Shown one piece after another: positions 34,129 through 41,551 of a DNA stretch of 60,246 nucleotides. Each line of letters starts with the position of its first letter. Position 1 is the first letter of the stretch. The notes below the pieces were generated by a model, which saw only the letters and a program-made list of their open reading frames with translations, did not search any database and was not told where the DNA came from. The position numbers and the translations under genes were made by a program. Source of the stretch: Bacteroidales bacterium (GTDB taxonomy: Bacteria > Bacteroidota > Bacteroidia > Bacteroidales > WCHB1-69); contig JAKSMG010000002.1 in the NCBI GenBank assembly GCA_024400755.1, forward strand, positions 1 through 60,246, written 5' to 3'.

Positions 34129-36072
34129 CTATTTCATTCTATCCACCTGCCATTTCAGGTACAATAAGGCGGCCACGCTCCAAGCTTGCGAAATACATCC
34201 GTTGGGTTTGAACGGTGGGTCTCCGTCGGTGATTTCACAAATGCTGGAAATACCGTAATCCTTCATGCAACTGTCAAATTTGTAGAAAATATTTTCGATA
34301 AACGGCACGGCAGTTTTGCCATATACCGCCAACATACCATCGCTGAATGGAGCCAAAAGCCAGGGCCAACAGGTGCCTTGGTGGTAGGCTGCGTCTCTTT
34401 CGGCTTGGTTGCCTTGATAGTGGCCTTTGTATTCGGGGTCGTTGGGTGACAAAGTGCGGATGCCTTTTTCGGTGAGCAGTTCTTCGCAGGTCTTTTTCAA
34501 TACCAATTGTCTGATTTTCTCGCTGATAGGTACGTAGGGAAGCGAGACGGCAATCATCATATTGGGGCGAACTTGGAAATTCTTGTAGTCGCCGTTGACG
34601 AAATCTGCCAAGTAACCCATTTCCTTTGACCAGAATGTTTCTTTGAACGTGGCGGGAAAACTTTTGGCCAAGGGTTCCCACGCTTCAATAAATACGCGGT
34701 CTTTGGCCAAATGCGCCATCTCAATGCTGAATTGTATCGCATTGTACCACAGTCCGTTGATCTCAACCGCACATCCTGTTCTTGGCGTAATGGGTTTGCC
34801 GTCAACCACGGCGTCCATCCAAGTCAGGGCTACGCCTTCCTTGCCGGCGTAAATCAGTCCGTTTTCCAACATCTTGATGTTGTACATCGAACCATTTCGG
34901 TAAGCGTTGAGAATATCTTTCATTACCTGACCGTATTCTTTCCATATCTTTTTCTCACTATGGGTATAGGAAGCGTATTGTTGCAAGGCCCGGAAAAACC
35001 ACAAGGGCGCGTCAACGGAGTTGTAGGCAGCTTGGTCGCCACTTCCGATATTGGGAAACAGGCCGTCTTTCATTTCTGAAAGCATATCGTCGATGATAGT
35101 CTTGCAAAGTTGGGGCTTGTTTACTACCGACAAGGTCAGGCCTGCTACGGAAATGAAAGTGTCGCGTCCCCAACGGCCAAACCAGGGATAACCTGCAATG
35201 ATCTGGGTTTTTCCGTTGCGTTCAATGATGAACTGTTCAGCGGCATTTTGGAGGCAGTGAAGAAAACTGTTTCGTGAGCGGTGGCCATTTAATTCTTCGT
35301 TGAAAATTTTGGCAATATCTTGTGGATCAATAGGTTCAGTGCCAATGGAAAAGTAAAGTTCCTTGCTTTTCACCGAGACATTGATGCTTCCCAAGTTGAT
35401 GAGGTCCTCGTGACCATCATAACCTCTATTCAGTTCTTCCTCATATTCGAAATTATAGTACCAGTTGGGATTGTGTTGATAGTCTATGTTTTCTGAAGAT
35501 TGAAGGTAGATAGGTGTGTAATTATCGTATAAACAATATTTTACGCCATTTTGAACCGTGTCGAAGTTGGTGTTGACTTGATCGTTCTTGTGCGTGAGTT
35601 GATGAATCTGACGGAAGGCGAGCAAGGGTTGGAATTGGAAAGAGGCGGATTCGAAATCGTCTAAAATAGTATATTTGATGATGAGTCTTTCGCTGTGATC
35701 GGAAAATAGCAGTTCTTTGGTGAAGTTAAAGCGGCCCACCCTGAAATAATAGACGGGGATGGTGTCGGCGACAAATTTTTGTAGGTACTTGTTGCCTTTG
35801 GGATCGTAAACTCCGCCTCGGTATTGGTGCATACCGAGATGAAATTCCATATCGTCAATGACGATGCTTTCGTTGAGGGAAGATACCAATACGTGGCGTT
35901 CTCCGTCAACTTTTTCTTGCGGCAAAATGAACAGGCCGTGGTATTTTCGTGTGTTCAGACCGAGTAGTGTGGTAGTAGCAAAAGCCCCGGTGCGACTGCA
36001 TCGGACAATCTCTTTTTTCTTTGAGAAAGGAATGTTGACCAACTCTGTTTTGTCAAATTCTATATAACTCAT
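34129..36072 (-). CDS. Glycogen debranching enzyme, amylo-alpha-1,6-glucosidase type
   Basis: A 647-residue cytosolic enzyme. An N-terminal glycogen-debranching domain (about residues 15-230, SRTGAFATTTLLGLNTRKYH) is followed by an alpha/alpha-barrel catalytic domain (about 280-640) with YPWFGRWGRDTFISVAGLTL, VDAPLWFFRALQQY, EGVALTWMDAVVDG and AAYHQGTCWPWLLAPF. It hydrolyses alpha-1,6 branch glucose of glycogen-type glucans. An ATG 14 codons upstream (36114) exists, but a -7 box lies at 36091-36098, so the ATG at 36070-36072 is chosen; this also gives the typical short N-terminus. It is first in the operon with the GT4 and GH57 genes. Confidence 0.92.
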   Translation of the reverse strand: MSYIEFDKTELVNIPFSKKKEIVRCSRTGAFATTTLLGLNTRKYHGLFILPQEKVDGERHVLVSSLNESIVIDDMEFHLGMHQYRGGVYDPKGNKYLQKFVADTIPVYYFRVGRFNFTKELLFSDHSERLIIKYTILDDFESASFQFQPLLAFRQIHQLTHKNDQVNTNFDTVQNGVKYCLYDNYTPIYLQSSENIDYQHNPNWYYNFEYEEELNRGYDGHEDLINLGSINVSVKSKELYFSIGTEPIDPQDIAKIFNEELNGHRSRNSFLHCLQNAAEQFIIERNGKTQIIAGYPWFGRWGRDTFISVAGLTLSVVNKPQLCKTIIDDMLSEMKDGLFPNIGSGDQAAYNSVDAPLWFFRALQQYASYTHSEKKIWKEYGQVMKDILNAYRNGSMYNIKMLENGLIYAGKEGVALTWMDAVVDGKPITPRTGCAVEINGLWYNAIQFSIEMAHLAKDRVFIEAWEPLAKSFPATFKETFWSKEMGYLADFVNGDYKNFQVRPNMMIAVSLPYVPISEKIRQLVLKKTCEELLTEKGIRTLSPNDPEYKGHYQGNQAERDAAYHQGTCWPWLLAPFSDGMLAVYGKTAVPFIENIFYKFDSCMKDYGISSICEITDGDPPFKPNGCISQAWSVAALLYLKWQVDRMK

Positions 36073-36090
36073 TTTAGTAATAATTTTTTG

Positions 36091-36098
36091 CAAATGTA
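36091..36098 (-). promoter_or_regulatory. -7 box for the glycogen-type operon
   Basis: CAAATGTA on the plus strand reads TACATTTG on the minus strand, an exact TAnnTTTG match 19 bases before the chosen ATG. It overlaps the first 30 bases downstream of the alternative upstream ATG and so rules that one out. Confidence 0.65.
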
Positions 36099-36179
36099 CA
36101 ATTTTTTTTCTCAAATGAATGAAAGAAAAAATTTTTTTGTTTTTTCTTTTTCACTTGAAAAAAATGGGGTTATATTGTT

Positions 36180-36187
36180 TAGTTTTG
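36180..36187 (+). promoter_or_regulatory. Plus-strand -7 box with no gene downstream
   Basis: TAGTTTTG matches TAnnTTTG exactly. Downstream on the plus strand there is no ORF, only the hairpin at 36196-36242 and then the tail of rimM on the other strand. It could drive a small RNA; a chance match in AT-rich DNA is possible. Confidence 0.35.
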
Positions 36188-36195
36188 TAAAGAGA

Positions 36196-36242
36196 TTCTG
36201 TCCTCCGCTTTGCACCGGCGTAACCCCGGCGTAAGGAGAGAA
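36196..36242. other. Structured GC-rich element, possible small RNA or rimM 3' hairpin
   Basis: Arms TTCTGTCC (36196-36203) and GGAGAGAA (36235-36242) pair over 8 positions with one G/G mismatch. Inside, CCGG (36215-36218) pairs with CCGG (36226-36229) around CGTAACC. A 9-base direct repeat CCGGCGTAA occurs twice (36215-36223, 36226-36234), allowing an alternative fold. The element is much richer in GC than its surroundings. It lies 39 bases after the rimM stop on the minus strand, so it could be a transcription end there, but no U-tract follows. Confidence 0.35.
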
Positions 36243-36280
36243 CATCTGAATTCCAACAAGACTATACTGGATAATTTTGT

Positions 36281-36802
36281 TTAGTTGAGGTACACGTCAA
36301 TCAGCCCATCTGGAGCGGATATCAGGATCTGTTTGTTTTCTCTGTCAATTTCCTTGAATACTTCGTCGATGGCGGGGATGAGGATTTCCGTGCCGTTGTG
36401 GTCGATTTGCATAATGGGGTTGTGGCTGATTTCGATGAAATCTTGGCAAGTGCCGATGTTGCCTTTTTCGCTGTCAATAACTTGAAACCCAATTACTTCG
36501 TGAAAGTAGAAATGATTTCCGCTCAAAGGAGGGAGTTCGGACAAGGGAAGGTACAATTCGGCCTTGATGAGTTCTTTGACTTCCGTTTCATCCACGTCCT
36601 GAAATTTGACGATGAAGTTGTTCCCGCCTTTGTATTGGATATTTTCGATGAGGTAGGGTAGTTTTTCGTCGTCTAAGTCAATGAAGACAGCGTCTAAGTC
36701 GGTATATTTCTCGGGTTCGTCCGTGTCAAAAAAGCAGACTACTTGTCCGTTGATGCCGAAAGGTTTGGTAATGATTCCCAAATAGTAATATTCGTTTGTC
36801 AT
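36281..36802 (-). CDS. rimM: 16S rRNA processing protein RimM
   Basis: A 173-residue protein from the ATG at 36800-36802 (MTNEYYYLGIITKPFGINGQ). The N-terminal RimM domain (about 5-85) has the GxITKPFGINGQV start and the C-terminal PRC-barrel-like domain (about 95-170) has HFYFHEVIGFQV, IMQIDHNGTEILIPAIDEVF and ISAPDGLIDVYLN. RimM binds ribosomal protein S19 and matures the 30S head. The open frame extends to 36835, but that ATG lies inside the loop of the hairpin at 36823-36850 and lacks family similarity. It is placed after rpsP, as in many bacteria, with an intervening terminator-like hairpin. Confidence 0.93.
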   Translation of the reverse strand: MTNEYYYLGIITKPFGINGQVVCFFDTDEPEKYTDLDAVFIDLDDEKLPYLIENIQYKGGNNFIVKFQDVDETEVKELIKAELYLPLSELPPLSGNHFYFHEVIGFQVIDSEKGNIGTCQDFIEISHNPIMQIDHNGTEILIPAIDEVFKEIDRENKQILISAPDGLIDVYLN

Positions 36803-36822
36803 GGCGTGTTGAATTAAAAAAA

Positions 36823-36850
36823 ATAGACGCAGCATTGAGGTTGCGTCTAT
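36823..36850 (-). terminator. Terminator-like hairpin between rpsP and rimM
   Basis: ATAGACGCA (36823-36831) and TGCGTCTAT (36842-36850) make a perfect 9-bp stem with a 10-base loop, flanked by A and T tracts on both sides, so it reads as an intrinsic terminator on either strand. On the minus strand the U-tract ends about 20 bases before the rimM ATG. Full or partial termination after rpsP is expected. Confidence 0.75.
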
Positions 36851-36873
36851 TTTTTATAGGTTGAAAATCAATA

Positions 36874-37440
36874 TTATTCTGCAGGATTTTCAGTGGCTTC
36901 GGCTGGAGCTTCGGTAGCTTCGGCGTTAGCGGCTTCTTCTTCAGCTTTTTCTGCGGCAGCGGCAGCTTCTGCTTCAGCAGCGGCGGCTTGCTTGGCAGCA
37001 ACTTTAGCAGAGATGGCTTCTCTAACTTTAGTTTCAGCTTCTAAGCGTTTTTTCATTTCGTTGCGAGTCTTGTCGGCTTCTTCGCGTTTCACGTTGCTGA
37101 TTTTAGACTCTTTTTCTTGTTTCCAAGCATCGAATTTGCGTTGAGCGTCATTTTCGGTGAGGGCTCCCTTGGCGATACCGCCTCTGAGGTGTTTCATCAA
37201 ATAAACGCCTTCGTGTTTAAGAATCGCGCGGGCAGTGTCTGATGGATCAGCACCTTTTTCTACCCAATACAATGCTCTGTCAAAATTAATGTTAATTGTT
37301 GCAGGATTGGTCAGTGGATTGTATGTGCCGATCTCTTCAATATAGCGTCCGTCACGTGGTGCACGACCATCTGCAATTACAAGGTGGTAGAAGGGTTGGT
37401 TCTTTTTACCACGTCTTTGTAATCTGATTCTTGTTGCCAT
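36874..37440 (-). CDS. rpsP: 30S ribosomal protein bS16 with long Ala/Glu-rich C-terminal extension
   Basis: A 188-residue protein. The canonical S16 domain fills residues 1-85 (MATRIRLQRRGKKNQPFYHL, VIADGRAPRDGRYIEEIGTY, SDTARAILKHEGVY). It is followed by a helical, charged region and a terminal low-complexity Ala/Glu tail of about 50 residues. Most bacterial S16 proteins have only 80-90 residues; the extended form is seen in Bacteroidota. The tail is probably exposed on the 30S surface. A TAnnTTTG box lies 37 bases upstream, and the gene is followed by a terminator-like hairpin before rimM. Confidence 0.96.
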   Translation of the reverse strand: MATRIRLQRRGKKNQPFYHLVIADGRAPRDGRYIEEIGTYNPLTNPATININFDRALYWVEKGADPSDTARAILKHEGVYLMKHLRGGIAKGALTENDAQRKFDAWKQEKESKISNVKREEADKTRNEMKKRLEAETKVREAISAKVAAKQAAAAEAEAAAAAEKAEEEAANAEATEAPAEATENPAE

Positions 37441-37476
37441 AATTTTTAATATTTAAGTGATTAATTTTTGAGTTTG

Positions 37477-37484
37477 CAAAAATA
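37477..37484 (-). promoter_or_regulatory. -7 box for rpsP
   Basis: CAAAAATA on the plus strand reads TATTTTTG on the minus strand, an exact match 37 bases before the rpsP ATG. Confidence 0.65.
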
Positions 37485-37556
37485 CTTATTTTTTTGATAT
37501 GAAAGCAATCTTTTTCTTTTTTCTGTCCACTTTTTTTTATTTGCCTGTTTTCCTTG

Positions 37557-39476
37557 CTATTCTTGAAGTTCCAGCCATTCCATTTCCTTTTCCTCAATGG
37601 CGTTTTTGATGTCGTTGTACTGTTTGTAGAGTTCTCCTGAATTGATTTCCGCGGCGTAGTCGGCAGGATTGGAGATTTTTTCTTCAATGATGGTTAGTTG
37701 TTGTTGCAGGTCGGCGATTTCGTTTTCGATTTTGGATAGTTTGTTCTTGAGTTTACGGTTGGCCGCGTCTTGTTCCTTTTTCTTTTCCCAGCTGATTTTG
37801 TTGGAACTTTCCGCTTTTTCGCCATTGGCGCTTGTCTGCATTTTTCGTTCCAGCTCTTTCAAGGAGTCCATTTTCTTCTTTTCCAGGAAGTCGTAAACGT
37901 CACCGAGATAGGTTTTTATGCTGTGGTCCTTAAATTCAAACACTTTGGTGCTCAATCCCTGTAGGAAATCTCGATCGTGAGAGACTAAAATCATGCTTCC
38001 TTCGTACTGCAAAAGTGCGTTTTTGAGCACGTCCTTGGACTGCATATCCAAGTGGTTGGTGGGTTCGTCGAGAATCAGCAGGTTGAAAGGCGACAACAAT
38101 AATTTGGCAAGAGCCAGACGAGATTTTTCGCCGCCGGATAGTACGCGAACCTTTTTTTCGGTATCTTCGGTGGAAAAGAGGAAGCTGCCTAAAATGGTAC
38201 GGATTTTCGGTCGGATTTCTCCTACGGCGATGTCGTCGATGGTTTCGAAGACGGTTTTGTTGGGATTCAAAAGCTGGGCTTGGTTTTGTGCGTAATAGCC
38301 GATGACCACTTGGTGACCCAGGGTGATTTGTCCGCCTTGAGGTGCTATTTCGCCCACAATGGCTTTGACCATTGTGGATTTTCCTTCACCGTTGCGGCCT
38401 ACGAAAGCGACTTTCTCGCCTCTCTCCAGATGAAAGTCGATATCGTTGAGGACTTTGAGTTTGTCGTAGCCCAAATCAAGATGTTCGGTTTCAATGGTCA
38501 CTCGTCCCGAGTGTGGGGCGGATGGAAATTTGAAGGCGATGGCGGAGTTGTCGATGCTTTCCACTTCGATTTTCTCCATCTTGTCCAATAACTTGATGCG
38601 GCTCTGTACTTGCTTGGCCTTGGTGGCTTTGTATCTGAATCTTTCGATGAATCTTTCGATTTGAGCAATCTCCTTTTGTTGGTTTTCGAAGGCGTTCTGT
38701 TGTGATTCGATGCGTTCCAAGCGTTGCTCAACGTATTGTGAATAACTGCATTTGTAATCCTGCAAACTGCCGAAGGTGATTTCCACGGTGCGGGTGGTGA
38801 CGTGGTCAAGAAAAGCACGGTCGTGGGAAACCAGTATCAGACAGCCGGAATAGTTTGCCAAATAGTCTTCCAACCATTGAATGGATTCGATGTCCAAATG
38901 GTTGGTGGGCTCGTCCAACAGGATGATTTCCGGTTTTTGTAGCAGGATTTTCGCTAAGTTGACTCGCATTTGCCATCCGTTGCTGAATTCTGCCAACGGG
39001 CGGGCAAAGTCGCTGTTCTTGAAGCCCAAACCCAACAGCACTTTCTCGGCATCGCCTTCCATCGTTGCTCCACCCAAGTGGTGAAAACGGTCGGTGGCAT
39101 CGGACAATTGTTGGGCTAAGCCGATGTATTCTTCTGATTCGTAGTCTGTTCTGTCTATGAGCAGTTCGTTGATTTCGTTGATTTTCTTCTCCAGTCTTCT
39201 GGGTTCGACAAAACAGGCCATCGTTTCTTCCCAGACGGTTTTGTCGTAATTGCCCAGCATTTCTTGCGGAAGATAACCCGTTTTGTGTCCCGAAGTGATG
39301 ACAATGTTGCCCGATTCAGGTTCAAGTTCCTTGTGGATGATTTTGAGCAGGGTTGATTTTCCGGCTCCGTTTTTTCCAACTAAACCGATACGATCTTTGT
39401 CGCCCGCGACGAAAGATATGTCTTTGAACAGGTAGTCGCCAGTGAAATTGACCGAGAGTTTGTTTATCTGAATCAT
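37557..39476 (-). CDS. ABC-F family ATPase (translation factor type)
   Basis: A 639-residue cytosolic protein with two ATPase domains and no transmembrane segment. Domain 1 (about 1-250): Walker A GLVGKNGAGKSTLL, signature LAEFSNGWQMRVNLAKIL, Walker B ILLDEPTNHLD. Domain 2 (about 315-530): Walker A FVGRNGEGKSTM, signature VLSGGEKSRLALAKLL, Walker B LILDEPTNHLD. The linker (about 245-310) is charged and helical, and the C-terminal coiled coil (about 570-635) is like that of Uup/YdiF. ABC-F proteins bind the ribosomal E site; subtype is not certain. The frame is open a further 38 codons upstream, but that part runs through the terminator and into the tRNA gene, so the start is the ATG at 39474-39476 (MIQINKLSVNF). 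Confidence 0.94.
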   Translation of the reverse strand: MIQINKLSVNFTGDYLFKDISFVAGDKDRIGLVGKNGAGKSTLLKIIHKELEPESGNIVITSGHKTGYLPQEMLGNYDKTVWEETMACFVEPRRLEKKINEINELLIDRTDYESEEYIGLAQQLSDATDRFHHLGGATMEGDAEKVLLGLGFKNSDFARPLAEFSNGWQMRVNLAKILLQKPEIILLDEPTNHLDIESIQWLEDYLANYSGCLILVSHDRAFLDHVTTRTVEITFGSLQDYKCSYSQYVEQRLERIESQQNAFENQQKEIAQIERFIERFRYKATKAKQVQSRIKLLDKMEKIEVESIDNSAIAFKFPSAPHSGRVTIETEHLDLGYDKLKVLNDIDFHLERGEKVAFVGRNGEGKSTMVKAIVGEIAPQGGQITLGHQVVIGYYAQNQAQLLNPNKTVFETIDDIAVGEIRPKIRTILGSFLFSTEDTEKKVRVLSGGEKSRLALAKLLLSPFNLLILDEPTNHLDMQSKDVLKNALLQYEGSMILVSHDRDFLQGLSTKVFEFKDHSIKTYLGDVYDFLEKKKMDSLKELERKMQTSANGEKAESSNKISWEKKKEQDAANRKLKNKLSKIENEIADLQQQLTIIEEKISNPADYAAEINSGELYKQYNDIKNAIEEKEMEWLELQE

Positions 39477-39509
39477 AGAGATAGCCCTTTGATATTGTCT
39501 TTGAAAAAA

Positions 39510-39539
39510 AAAGCACTTGCAAAAACTCACAAGTGCTTT
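39510..39539 (-). terminator. Intrinsic terminator after tRNA-Arg, upstream of the ABC-F gene
   Basis: AAAGCACTTG (39510-39519) and CAAGTGCTTT (39530-39539) form a perfect 10-bp stem with a 10-base loop; on the minus strand a run of T follows. It starts 3 bases after the tRNA 3' end and lies 34 bases before the ABC-F start codon. Confidence 0.88.
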
Positions 39540-39541
39540 GA

Positions 39542-39618
39542 TGGTGACCCATGCAGGATTCAAACCTGCAACCTTTTGATCCGTAGTCAAATACTCTATT
39601 CAGTTGAGCTAATGGGCC
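39542..39618 (-). tRNA. tRNA-Arg (anticodon ACG)
   Basis: Read on the minus strand, the 77 bases fold as a cloverleaf. Acceptor stem GGCCCAT/ATGGGTC (one G-T pair), D-arm with TTAGCTCAACTG, anticodon stem TTTGA/TCAAA around loop CTACGGA (anticodon ACG), T-arm GCAGG/CCTGC with TTTGAAT, then discriminator A and an encoded CCA end. It has its own -7 box and an immediate terminator. It is the only tRNA gene in the window, and no integrase or duplicated 3' end suggests use as an attachment site. Confidence 0.96.
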
Positions 39619-39635
39619 ATTCGAATTTGGATTTG

Positions 39636-39643
39636 CAAAAATA
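39636..39643 (-). promoter_or_regulatory. -7 box for tRNA-Arg
   Basis: CAAAAATA on the plus strand reads TATTTTTG on the minus strand, an exact match 18 bases upstream of the mature tRNA 5' end. Confidence 0.65.
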
Positions 39644-39749
39644 CAAAAAAAATGATTATGTGTCTATCTTTTTTCAGAAAAAGATGTTTTTTTTCTTGGT
39701 GATTTATAATAGATTGATTTTGAGTGTATTATTGTTGTTTTGGATGGTG

Positions 39750-41516
39750 CTATTTTGCTTTTTCAGTTCCAAAAGAGTAGGTGATACCCACCAATGCGTT
39801 GATGCCAAAACTGTTAAAATCGTAATATTTGGCGTAATATTGGCAACCGATGTTGTTGATTGTGGCAAAAGCCGTGAAGTTTTTGTTGATTAAATACTCG
39901 AAGCCGATGCCGAAATCGATGACGGGTTTCATCTTGGTCGCCTTGTAGCACACGTTGCCAAGGTCGTCAAAATACAGATTTCCCTTTCTGTCACGTGGAG
40001 CCAATGCCCAGGCACCGAATTCCATTTTGAAATTCAGGTCAAAGACATACTTTTCTTTCAGGGTGTATCTTCCATTGAAACCGATGTCAAAGGCGGGTTT
40101 GTACCAAACGTGTTCTAAGTCGCTGCCTTTGCGGGGATAGTAGCCCCAGTAGTTGGCTTCCAAGTTCAATGCCAAATGGTCAATGACTTCCCATTCCAGA
40201 TTCAAACATACATTAAGTTGATTAATATCTTTATACAAGGCCGTAAATTGATTATGGAGCAAAGATGTCGTGTCGATTTGGAAAACGGCCATCCCTTGAA
40301 CGTATGAGTATCTTGCCGACAAATGATAATTCAACTTCTTGACGAGGTTGCCTTTGATGCCGCCATAGACGCTGATGCGGTTGCGTGAAAATTCTAAGGT
40401 GTCAAATGCGGGGGTGAAGTAGGGATTTTCATAGAGCAGTTCTTTCATTCCCTGATACTTGGCTTCGCCATTAACCCCGGCATAGATGCTCATAATGCTT
40501 GGAATAACGCCTAATTGAACTTCTGCCACTGGGTAAACGGGACAGCGGGTCTTGTCGTTAGAACGTAAAATTGGAACGCCAACACCTACCAATATATGAT
40601 ATTCTTTAATAGTAAAATGCATACTTGGAACGAATTCAATCTTGAAGGCATTGGTGGTGCGGAAAGTACCGCCGTCATTGAAGCGGTCGTTGTAGTAATC
40701 CACGTTGAAATCGAGGCGGTAATTTTGACTGCCGGATATTTTGACGAAGCGTGCGTCGTAGGCGAAGAAGGATTTTACACCGACGTGGTTCTCCATATCT
40801 TTATTATGTGTATAAAGGAAGTCGTAATTCAGTCTGGCGTCCTGTTTGAGTTTTTTCTCACCTAAAACATAGTTGGAACGAATGCCCACTTCTGCTTTTA
40901 CGTGGTGGAAGTCGTTGCGAAGCGTGTCGCGATAGCCTTTGTCGTAATACGATTCGTCATAACCTAAATCTTTATTGAATCCATAGAGGTGTGCCAATTC
41001 GTGATTGTAATCGATGGAGGAGTACAGGGTCTGGTTTTTGAAAAAGCGGGTGAGAAACAAGTGTAAACGGGTGTCGCTGGTGGGAGCGTAGGCGTATTGT
41101 TTCTGCTTTTTGCCGATAGGACCGGCCCAGGAGGAAAAGTGGTGGACGTTGGCTCCAAAGGAGAATTTGCTGTTGTTGGCGTTGTGTGCCGAAAATTCCA
41201 AAAGGGGTGTGACAGGGTAGCCAAAGCCGACTTTGATGAAATTTCGGGCGATGGGATCAGTGGCTTCCGGCGTGAGCTTGCTGGCTTTGATGGGAGAAGG
41301 AGAAAAGCTGACGTCCATCTGCATAGGGGTGACATTGTATTCGAATTTCACCTGTTCCTTCACCGTGTCGTTGATGGTGGCCTGTTGGTTGATTTTTTGC
41401 GCATTGCTCAACTGCGGCACAAAATTAAGACGGAAGCGTGCGGTGTCAATGGCTTGACCGTATGTTAGACTTGAACCCAGACAAATGATAGCTGCTATTA
41501 ATATGATCTTTTTCAT
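39750..41516 (-). CDS. Outer-membrane beta-barrel protein, paired with the TPR gene
   Basis: A 588-residue protein with a signal peptide (MKKIILIAAIICLGSSLTYG), a 100-residue N-terminal region, and then a long run of beta strands typical of an outer-membrane barrel (NFIKVGFGYPVTPLLEFSA, YNHELAHLYGFN, LNYDFLYTHNKD, VGITYSFG near the end). I do not recognise a named family, and no plug or TonB box is clear. It starts 35 bases after the stop of the 1008-residue TPR gene and is very likely co-transcribed with it. Such TPR plus barrel pairs recur in Bacteroidota, which suggests the two act together at the outer membrane. Confidence 0.8.
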   Translation of the reverse strand: MKKIILIAAIICLGSSLTYGQAIDTARFRLNFVPQLSNAQKINQQATINDTVKEQVKFEYNVTPMQMDVSFSPSPIKASKLTPEATDPIARNFIKVGFGYPVTPLLEFSAHNANNSKFSFGANVHHFSSWAGPIGKKQKQYAYAPTSDTRLHLFLTRFFKNQTLYSSIDYNHELAHLYGFNKDLGYDESYYDKGYRDTLRNDFHHVKAEVGIRSNYVLGEKKLKQDARLNYDFLYTHNKDMENHVGVKSFFAYDARFVKISGSQNYRLDFNVDYYNDRFNDGGTFRTTNAFKIEFVPSMHFTIKEYHILVGVGVPILRSNDKTRCPVYPVAEVQLGVIPSIMSIYAGVNGEAKYQGMKELLYENPYFTPAFDTLEFSRNRISVYGGIKGNLVKKLNYHLSARYSYVQGMAVFQIDTTSLLHNQFTALYKDINQLNVCLNLEWEVIDHLALNLEANYWGYYPRKGSDLEHVWYKPAFDIGFNGRYTLKEKYVFDLNFKMEFGAWALAPRDRKGNLYFDDLGNVCYKATKMKPVIDFGIGFEYLINKNFTAFATINNIGCQYYAKYYDFNSFGINALVGITYSFGTEKAK

Positions 41517-41551
41517 CGTGATGTTTTTTCTAAAATCCGAACTGCTAATTT

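Noticed and set aside
36803-36835. Longer start for rimM
   Set aside because: The upstream ATG falls in the loop of the terminator-like hairpin and adds residues not found in RimM proteins.
39477-39590. 38-codon N-terminal extension of the ABC-F ATPase
   Set aside because: The extension reads through the intrinsic terminator and into the tRNA-Arg gene, and family similarity begins only at MIQINKLSV (39476).
39489-39893. 134-codon plus-strand frame
   Set aside because: It crosses the tRNA-Arg gene and the 3' end of the barrel gene on the opposite strand.
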